Source: Syntrophomonadaceae bacterium
GTDB taxonomy: Bacteria; Bacillota_D; Dethiobacteria; DTU022
Direction of reading: 5' to 3'
NCBI GenBank assembly: GCA_003551865.1
Contig: PUNU01000260.1
Location: 1-12,460 of the forward strand
DNA length: 12,460 bases
A program made the translations under genes and the position numbers. The stretch's first letter is position 1; the number at the start of each line of letters is the position of its first letter. This document shows, piece by piece, positions 7,125 to 12,460 of the stretch. Below the pieces are notes generated by a model. It did not search any database. It was not told the DNA's origin and saw nothing but the letters and a program-made list of their open reading frames with translations.

Positions 7125-7934
7125 ATGTCTTCGCAATGGTATTTATCAAAAGGCGCTGAAAGCCATGGCCCTTACAGTTGGGCCGAAATGCTTCAGTTTG
7201 CCAGGGAAGGGCGCATTAAGCCCACTGATTTGGTATTTAGTGAATCCGGCAGCGAATGGTTAAGGGCCGATCATGTATCCGGCCTTTTTTCAACAGTATA
7301 CACAAGCAATAATAATGTAAAAAAGCCGGCTAAAAAGAACACCCCTATGATAATCGGGATAAGCCTCTTTGCAGTTTTATTAATAATTGGCACGGTCTTA
7401 CTCGTCACCAGTATTACTGACACTAATATATTTGACACCTCGCCTGAAAACCCTGAAGATGTGGTCATTGCGTTTTGGGATGCCTACAAAAAAATGGATC
7501 TACATGAGGCGACTCAGTATGTTAGTGGTGATCTATTCGGTGACTGGGACGAAGAGGACACTGAATTTAATGACAATCCCTATGCGGTAAGGTTGCACGA
7601 TTTGATATATGGAAGCCTCGATCTCATGGTTGATGACCATACAATTGACGAAGATAAAGCGGCGGTGAATATTCAATTAAAAACCCCCGACCTGGTAACC
7701 TTGTTGGAAGAGGATGAAGACCTGTCCCGGACATTTTTTGGCTTATACTCGATGGCAATGATGAGTCCGGATGATTTGGACGAAGGAGAAATTGCCGAGA
7801 TCGAAGAGTTCTTGAAGGCATTTGAAGCGGCAATCCTGCGGGCCCCAAAGATAACCGAGGAGAATACTGTCATCCTCAGGCTGGAAGATGGGCAGTGGAA
7901 AATAACCGACATGTCTGGCTCGGGCTCATTATAG
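7125..7934 (+). CDS. GYF_2-domain single-pass membrane protein with NTF2-like/DUF4878-type outside domain
   Basis: This encodes 269 residues. Residues 1-54 are a GYF_2 module (SQWYLSKG, HGPYSWAEM, SEWLRAD); it is more divergent than the other two copies in the window, having VFSE where they have VWT. A Lys/Asn-rich linker precedes one membrane helix (about 74-96). The outside part starts with PEDVVIAFWDAYKKMD (about 110-125) and ends with LRLEDGQWKITDM, the typical opening and closing of DUF4878/NTF2-like extracytoplasmic domains, with an acidic middle. No catalytic residues are apparent; such domains usually bind ligands or proteins. AGGAGG at 7109-7114 lies 10 bases before the ATG. A 46-base gap to the lipase-like gene suggests one transcript and a shared surface role. 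Confidence 0.88.
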   Translation: MSSQWYLSKGAESHGPYSWAEMLQFAREGRIKPTDLVFSESGSEWLRADHVSGLFSTVYTSNNNVKKPAKKNTPMIIGISLFAVLLIIGTVLLVTSITDTNIFDTSPENPEDVVIAFWDAYKKMDLHEATQYVSGDLFGDWDEEDTEFNDNPYAVRLHDLIYGSLDLMVDDHTIDEDKAAVNIQLKTPDLVTLLEEDEDLSRTFFGLYSMAMMSPDDLDEGEIAEIEEFLKAFEAAILRAPKITEENTVILRLEDGQWKITDMSGSGSL

Positions 7935-7980
7935 ATTGGCTTGGATAGGTTTGCATCTGAAATATAGGGGGGCAAAGGTT

Positions 7981-10900
7981 ATGAGTTTTATGCGAAAAAT
8001 TGCTTTGGTTTTAGTAATCTGCTTTATTTTGCCTGCTTCTGGCTATGCCTCGCCAGTTGTAACAGATCCTGAACCTGAGGAACCGCCACCGGAAGGGTTG
8101 GTGCCATCAGAGCCTCCTGAAGATGAGATCACAGAAGAACCTGAAACAGATATCCCTTACGATGAAATATGCTTTTCGAAGATACCTGCCAAATTTATAC
8201 CCATTATCGAGTCAATGAATGGTGATCCTGCTGAATTAGACCTGCCCACCGGGGCTCAGTATCAATTCCCGATTGATGAGACTGGGCCCACAGTGGTGGT
8301 ACTGCTTCATGGAAAAACTAACAAACCGGAGCGTGCAGAGGGTGAATGGATTAATTCCATCCTCCATCCCTATCATTACTGGGGTTTTGGGTTTGTGAGA
8401 GACTTGTTAAACCCCGGTGGGAGGAATCTACATGTATGGAATGAAAGGGGTGAGGTTGAAAATTTCGATGACTCCAAATGGAGAAATCGTGGCCTTAGTC
8501 GTGAAGAAATGTTTACTATGGTTTTTATAATGGCCGAAGTAATGGCTCTTGAAAAATTTGAAAATGCTATACAATTTACTTACTTTGAACATAGGCGAAT
8601 GAATGGTATTTCTTATGCTATATATTGTTCTATAATTACGAGATTAGTAGAAGAATATAATTCTTACTGGGGGTACGAATTTGATTTAGATAAACTAATG
8701 GCTTTTGATTTCAGTGAAATAGAAGAAAGATATAACTGGCTCATGAGAGAATTTGATATGTTTGTGGAAAGAGGCAAAAGCAGGCTGGGAACCATAGTTG
8801 CGGGGCCCACAGAAGATGGGATTATACCCGGGTATTCAGTAATGTTAACCTATCGAGATGGTTCCAGGAGCCTGGGAGAACAGGCCGTTGATGTTGTAAA
8901 CCAGGTCTACGATAATTACCAAAAATATTTCGGCCACTTGCCTTTGGAAGAGCAGCCGAAGATAGTCCTTGTTGCGCACAGTATGGGTGGACTGGTTAGT
9001 CGCCATATCCTGAGCAACCCAACGATATCGGTTGGTGATCGCACTTTTACACAGCAGGAGCGTGAAAAGGCAGATTTTATAAGAGACAGAACTCGTTATC
9101 TGGCTACACTTGCCACTCCACACGAAGGTTCTCAAGCATCTGACTTAATATATCAAATTATGAATTTTATAGAAAAAAATATACCTAAGAATTACCTTTG
9201 GAATGCAAGTGATATAGCACCGCACTTGCATGCCGACCTTCCCGCAACTGATCATCTTCGCACTGATTACTGGGATAGTCTTAATTTGGGTCACCTGGCT
9301 CCTCACCGAGCGGTGCGTACGGACGGAACCCTGGTCCCAATCTATGCTCTAACTGGGCGAACCCCCACATCGGGGATTTTTGATGACCCTTCTAACTTAG
9401 AAAGAACACCTACAATAATTGAGTATTTTATAGGTCAACCGAAACTTAGGTTGTCCAAGTTGCTAAGCTTAGAGTTTCCTGTGGAATTTAATCGGCCGCC
9501 ATTTGTAGAGGAGGAAATTAAAAAACTACCTGCCAGATGTGCTCTTGAGGTGGAAATGTGTATGCTGGGGGATTTCCTGATCAATCTTTTTGGAAGCTGG
9601 GGTGATGTTCCTTCTGGAACACATGGCGAGCAAATCTCGGGGATACAAAGAGTTGTAGTAATTCCTGACCACCAGGTCACAACAACAGCAGGGCCAATAT
9701 TGGCATTAGAAGACGTGCATGATGCAGAAACCTTAGAAGAAGTAATTGATACAGGAACCTTGCTTTTTCCAGCGCACCAAATGCAAGGGCAGTGTGACGG
9801 CAGAGCAGATAACGACAGCCTTGTTAGTTTCGCTTCAGGTGTTGGTTTCACACTGGGCACCAATCAAAACGAGTACTTCAGCCATACACAACAGTGGCCT
9901 GTAGACGGTCATATGAAAAGAGGTTCTTGGTACAGGTTTTATGAAGGCCCATGGGATTTGCTCCACCATGGTTCTATCAAGTACAGGGGGGAAACCGCCG
10001 GGTGGCTGCGGGAACAAATCATTACTCAAGCAGGGCCGTATGTGGGGCCGGGGCCGCTTAGTGATTGGACTAGGAGAGAATTTATTTTAGAGGTCGATTC
10101 TACTAATGTCCCTAGAGTCGAAATTTTGAGCAATACAGGACATGGAGGAAGAACTAGTTACGATATTAAAGGTATTAACCTTGATCAAGAAGTAGAACTA
10201 CAGGCGCAACAGAGAAAGGTAACCGTAAGCTTTTTACCTTATCAAATTCAGGACTGGTATTTTACGCATTGGTCAGGTTCGGCAAATGCTGATGAAAGAG
10301 ATATTTCATTGATCATGGATGAAGATGTTTCTTTAACAGCTCATTATGTAGAACCTGTCACCCTGAGAGTGGCTACTTTGGGCGTTAATGATGTAACTAT
10401 CGATAGTGTTACGGGTCATGGCGGCACTTCGAACTATATCTTGCCGGATCTTTTACCCGGTGAAACGGTAACTTTGGAAGCACCGGAATACGTGGACTCA
10501 TTCATGAAGCGTTATAGATTCGAAGGTTGGGAAGTAGAAGAGTTTGTGGAACCTGCCTTCCTAAAGAGCTTGAGAGAGACTTTTGTCACTGAAAACTCTG
10601 TGCAAACTATATCAACGCGTGAATTGATTGAAATTGAACTGCCGGAACTTGGTCTTGATCGGTCGATTTCTATCGAAATGGATAGCGATAAAGTGCTTAC
10701 AGCCCGTTATATAGATGAAGGGCTCCATCCAATTGACCCCGATGACCTGGAGCCCGATTACCGAGATCCACCAGATGCACCGGTGAATTATACTTTGGAA
10801 ATAAGATCATCGGGTGTTTCATCAGTGCCGATAACCGGTAGGTTCCTTGATCTGCGTGACGGCAGCACCGTGAGTCGCTTCGCAGAAAATACAAACTTCT

Positions 10901-11757
10901 CATTTGAGGATTTAAGCGGTCATAAGTTAAGATTAACAGCACCGGAATACGTTGATTCGGGAGAATCGCAGTATCGCTTTGAAAGCTGGACGGGTAAATC
11001 GAATATAGATCAAATGTACAGCCCGTTAGATCAACCAACAGGTGACTTTGATTTTGAAACTACATCAAGGTCGGTATATGTCGATATTCCCATGGAGCTT
11101 CCTTTGTCTTTAGCAGATTCAGAAAAAATAGTGACAGCCCATTATGTGCTTGATACTGAAGCAACGGAAACTTTTAACCTGACCGTCAACTCGACGGGAG
11201 ACGATAGGGTTGGCGTTGATATAACCAGCGATACCGGGCATGGGGGCACGACAAACTACCAGGTAGTTGATATTGATTCGCAGGCCAATGTCCACCTGGA
11301 AGCCCCTGAATACCTGGGTTCCGGTGCCGAGCGAAAAAGCTTTAGCAGTTGGGCGGGGGCGGTTAACAGCAAGGACAGGTCAATTTACCTGGTCATGTAT
11401 GGAGAAAAAGCAGTAACAGCCCATTATATAGCCGATCCGAAAGTAATTAAGGAGCCCGATGATCCGGTAGAACCGCCGGCAAACTATACCCTCTGGGTAA
11501 GCTCATCTGCAGATGACCCCTCTAGGAAAATAGGTGTGGATATTACCAGCAAAACCGGCCATGGCGGCAGGACGCCTTATACAATAAAAGATATCCAGGC
11601 GGGCACGGAAGTGCACCTGGAAGCGCCTATGAGCACAGCGCAGGCAGGCAGGTTTACAAGCTGGTCGGGTGCGGTCTCCGATACGAACCGCTCGATTACC
11701 TTTACTATGGATGCGGATAAAACAGTAACAGCAGATTACTGGCTCGAGTTATTTTAA
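7981..11757 (+). CDS. secreted lipase-like alpha/beta hydrolase with C-terminal InlB-B-like repeats
   Basis: This encodes 1258 residues. The signal peptide is about residues 1-22 (probable cut after SGYA), followed by a Pro/Glu-rich linker (about 24-55). The ATG at 7981 is chosen because AGGGGGG (7966-7972) lies 8 bases upstream and it begins the signal peptide; the frame runs further up to 7936. The hydrolase domain (about 85-690) has an oxyanion-region LLHG (108-111), a nucleophile elbow A-H-S-M-G-G with Ser334, then LATLATPHEG, as in PGAP1-like and family I.5 lipases. Asp612 (in NDSLVSF) and His662 or His663 (LLHHGS) are candidates to complete the triad. An AT-rich helical segment (about 170-265) may be a lid. 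Five InlB-B-like repeats start at about 701, 793, 937, 1065 and 1169; the second and third carry insertions and the third has lost TGHGG. There is no anchor signal. It probably cleaves an ester in the cell wall or surroundings; the substrate is unknown. Confidence 0.9.
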   Translation: MSFMRKIALVLVICFILPASGYASPVVTDPEPEEPPPEGLVPSEPPEDEITEEPETDIPYDEICFSKIPAKFIPIIESMNGDPAELDLPTGAQYQFPIDETGPTVVVLLHGKTNKPERAEGEWINSILHPYHYWGFGFVRDLLNPGGRNLHVWNERGEVENFDDSKWRNRGLSREEMFTMVFIMAEVMALEKFENAIQFTYFEHRRMNGISYAIYCSIITRLVEEYNSYWGYEFDLDKLMAFDFSEIEERYNWLMREFDMFVERGKSRLGTIVAGPTEDGIIPGYSVMLTYRDGSRSLGEQAVDVVNQVYDNYQKYFGHLPLEEQPKIVLVAHSMGGLVSRHILSNPTISVGDRTFTQQEREKADFIRDRTRYLATLATPHEGSQASDLIYQIMNFIEKNIPKNYLWNASDIAPHLHADLPATDHLRTDYWDSLNLGHLAPHRAVRTDGTLVPIYALTGRTPTSGIFDDPSNLERTPTIIEYFIGQPKLRLSKLLSLEFPVEFNRPPFVEEEIKKLPARCALEVEMCMLGDFLINLFGSWGDVPSGTHGEQISGIQRVVVIPDHQVTTTAGPILALEDVHDAETLEEVIDTGTLLFPAHQMQGQCDGRADNDSLVSFASGVGFTLGTNQNEYFSHTQQWPVDGHMKRGSWYRFYEGPWDLLHHGSIKYRGETAGWLREQIITQAGPYVGPGPLSDWTRREFILEVDSTNVPRVEILSNTGHGGRTSYDIKGINLDQEVELQAQQRKVTVSFLPYQIQDWYFTHWSGSANADERDISLIMDEDVSLTAHYVEPVTLRVATLGVNDVTIDSVTGHGGTSNYILPDLLPGETVTLEAPEYVDSFMKRYRFEGWEVEEFVEPAFLKSLRETFVTENSVQTISTRELIEIELPELGLDRSISIEMDSDKVLTARYIDEGLHPIDPDDLEPDYRDPPDAPVNYTLEIRSSGVSSVPITGRFLDLRDGSTVSRFAENTNFSFEDLSGHKLRLTAPEYVDSGESQYRFESWTGKSNIDQMYSPLDQPTGDFDFETTSRSVYVDIPMELPLSLADSEKIVTAHYVLDTEATETFNLTVNSTGDDRVGVDITSDTGHGGTTNYQVVDIDSQANVHLEAPEYLGSGAERKSFSSWAGAVNSKDRSIYLVMYGEKAVTAHYIADPKVIKEPDDPVEPPANYTLWVSSSADDPSRKIGVDITSKTGHGGRTPYTIKDIQAGTEVHLEAPMSTAQAGRFTSWSGAVSDTNRSITFTMDADKTVTADYWLELF
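10081..11751 (+). repeat. five InlB-B-like protein repeats in the lipase-like protein
   Basis: Units begin at about 10081, 10357, 10789, 11173 and 11485. Units one, two, four and five keep TGHGG. Unit two has an insertion of about 45 residues after its central Trp. Unit three lacks TGHGG and has its own insertion before the closing TAHY strand. Units four and five are the near-identical partners of the last two repeats of the large lipoprotein encoded at 1423-4347. Confidence 0.8.
11178..11757 (+). repeat. duplicated gene tail, copy 2 (partner 3768-4347)
   Basis: The last two repeats of the lipase-like gene are collinear with 3768-4347 without net gaps. The flanking DNA is unrelated: the similarity ends at the stop codon, and the hairpin repeat begins 2 bases later here but not in the other copy. 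Confidence 0.9.
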
Positions 11758-11758
11758 C

Positions 11759-11849
11759 GTAGCAAGGGGACGTGTAGCACAGGGACGGGGTACCTGCTAC
11801 ATTATTTGCGGGAGGCGGGAATGGACGCTTTCATTTCGAATGCCTTGTT
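11759..11849 (+). repeat. intergenic hairpin repeat, third locus copy
   Basis: A partial unit GTAGCAAGGGGAC (11759-11771) is followed by a full 27-base unit (11774-11800) with GTAGCA/TGCTAC ends and a GGGACGGGGTACC core. The flank 11801-11849 matches 6827-6876. The element starts 2 bases after the stop of the lipase-like gene. Only the first part of the flank is conserved; the GTGCCC arm seen at 6890 is missing. Confidence 0.75.
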
Positions 11850-12097
11850 ATATCACCTGCCTTGGGTACGGCAGTTCCTGGGATGAATGGGTGGGCAGCT
11901 CCCGTATCAGGGAACGAACCACAGAACCCGCAATTAATTCAATAAAGAAGGTTCAAATTGCAATCGACCACGATGCCAACCTGACGGAGGTTGAGCTGCC
12001 TGAGACAGTGGAAGTGGTTCTAAAAGACGGTTCGGAATTTCTTTCTGGAGTTGAATGGGATGCTTCTGAAGATGCTTTGAACTTAAGGGGTCCTTAA
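11840..12097 (+). pseudogene. remnant of a Big_4-like Ig-domain protein
   Basis: The frame of 85 codons has no ribosome binding site, and its first ATG (11840) lies inside the intergenic repeat, so it is unlikely to be a real start. The segment VELPETVEVVLKDGSE followed by GVEWD is the hallmark of bacterial Ig-like group 4 (Big_4) domains, which usually continue to a G-x-Y-x-F strand. Here the frame stops at LRGP, just where that strand should begin. I read it as the leftover of a longer surface protein, cut on the 5' side at the repeat and on the 3' side by a stop. A short independent gene cannot be excluded but is less likely. Confidence 0.5.
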
Positions 12098-12121
12098 AAA
12101 AGATTGCAGGAGGATGTGCTT

Positions 12122-12241
12122 TTGCTTAAGTTCAAATTCATGGTAATGTTCTCGACAGTATTGCTGTTCTCCAACTTGTTATCACCTCCTATCGCCGGCG
12201 AAAGTAGTGCTGGGGAACGGGTTGGACTATGGTTTTTCTGA
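12122..12241 (+). pseudogene. short signal-peptide reading frame, likely 5' end of a broken gene
   Basis: A 39-codon frame begins with TTG at 12122, 8 bases after AGGAGG (12108-12113). It encodes a typical export signal (MLKFKFMVMF, then a hydrophobic core ending SPPIAG) and stops at 12239-12241 soon after. The good ribosome binding site and signal peptide show that a real exported-protein gene starts here. The abrupt stop and the immediately overlapping open frame in another phase suggest a frameshift or internal deletion. Confidence 0.5.
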
Positions 12242-12460
12242 GGCCGGCCTTGCAGGGTCAAGCTTCATTACCCTTCTCCTGGTCTATTTCCTGGCTTATC
12301 TTTTAATAGAAATACTGATTGTCTTTGCAGCTGTTGTAATGATGCGGATCACCCGCCTGCAGGAGGTCCACGGGCGAAAGCTCAAGCTTATCGGAGGCAT
12401 GTTCATGGCGGCTGTTGCTCTCGTTATATTAATCGATCCCGCTATTATGGAAAGGCTGAC
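12207..12460 (+). pseudogene. C-terminal part of a polytopic membrane protein in shifted frame (runs off window)
   Basis: This frame is open from 12147 to the window end; a GTG at 12207 is the first plausible coding codon, but no ribosome binding site fits. It encodes VVLGNGLDYGF, a long membrane helix (about 12255-12340), then RLQEVHGRKLKLIGG and a second helix ending near LIDPAIM. The R-L-Q-E...GR-LKLIGG-helix pattern resembles the end of DsbD/CcdA-like thiol-disulfide membrane proteins of Bacillota, but with no visible CxxC this stays tentative. Its phase is shifted relative to the signal-peptide frame ending at 12241. The two together would make one protein if a single frameshift were corrected, or the junction of a larger deletion. 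The 3' end lies beyond the window. Confidence 0.4.

Noticed and set aside
6659..7136. Minus-strand open frames in the intergenic region
   Set aside because: They arise from reading the hairpin repeat and the leader backwards; no ribosome binding sites and no recognisable domains.
7936..7980. Upstream extension of the lipase-like gene to 7936
   Set aside because: The start at 7981 has AGGGGGG 8 bases upstream and begins a normal signal peptide; the extension would sit right after the previous stop with no ribosome binding site.
11700..11757. LPXTG or SLH cell-wall anchor at the end of the exoproteins
   Set aside because: Both proteins end directly after the last repeat (YWLE(I/L)F) with no sorting motif, hydrophobic tail or SLH domain.

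Overview
The window looks like chromosomal DNA from a Gram-positive, clostridia-type Bacillota (moderate confidence; no taxonomic marker is present). The grounds are strong AGGAGG-type ribosome binding sites, TTG starts, two lipoprotein signal peptides, secreted proteins with no outer-membrane or LPXTG features, and intermediate GC. Every gene I can support is on the + strand. No phage, CRISPR, transposase, tRNA or rRNA gene is visible.

Layout. (1) 1-1108: the 3' end of an unrecognised, probably exported protein, then a small lipoprotein. (2) 1109-1422: a non-coding stretch with several strong inverted repeats. (3) 1423-6754: a tightly spaced group of a 974-residue lipoprotein ending in five InlB-B-like repeats, a GYF_2-domain multi-pass membrane protein, and a GYF_2-domain single-pass protein with a large outside domain. 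(4) 6755-7124: a non-coding stretch with two copies of a hairpin repeat and a possibly structured leader. (5) 7125-11757: a third GYF_2 membrane protein and a 1258-residue secreted lipase-like alpha/beta hydrolase that also ends in five InlB-B-like repeats. (6) 11758-12460: another copy of the hairpin repeat, then gene remnants: a Big_4-like Ig fragment, a signal-peptide stub, and the C-terminal membrane part of a protein in a shifted frame.

How the genes may fit together. Three membrane proteins carry the same N-terminal GYF_2 module, predicted to lie in the cytoplasm, attached to three different membrane or outside parts. They alternate with two very large surface proteins whose last two repeats are almost the same at the DNA level: 3768-4347 aligns to 11178-11757 with no net gap, both ending at the stop codon. 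The outside part of the second GYF_2 protein also appears homologous to the N-terminal half of the large lipoprotein. Together this suggests a locally duplicated and recombined cell-envelope locus in which GYF_2 membrane proteins and repeat-bearing exoproteins work together. The substrate and function are not evident from sequence.
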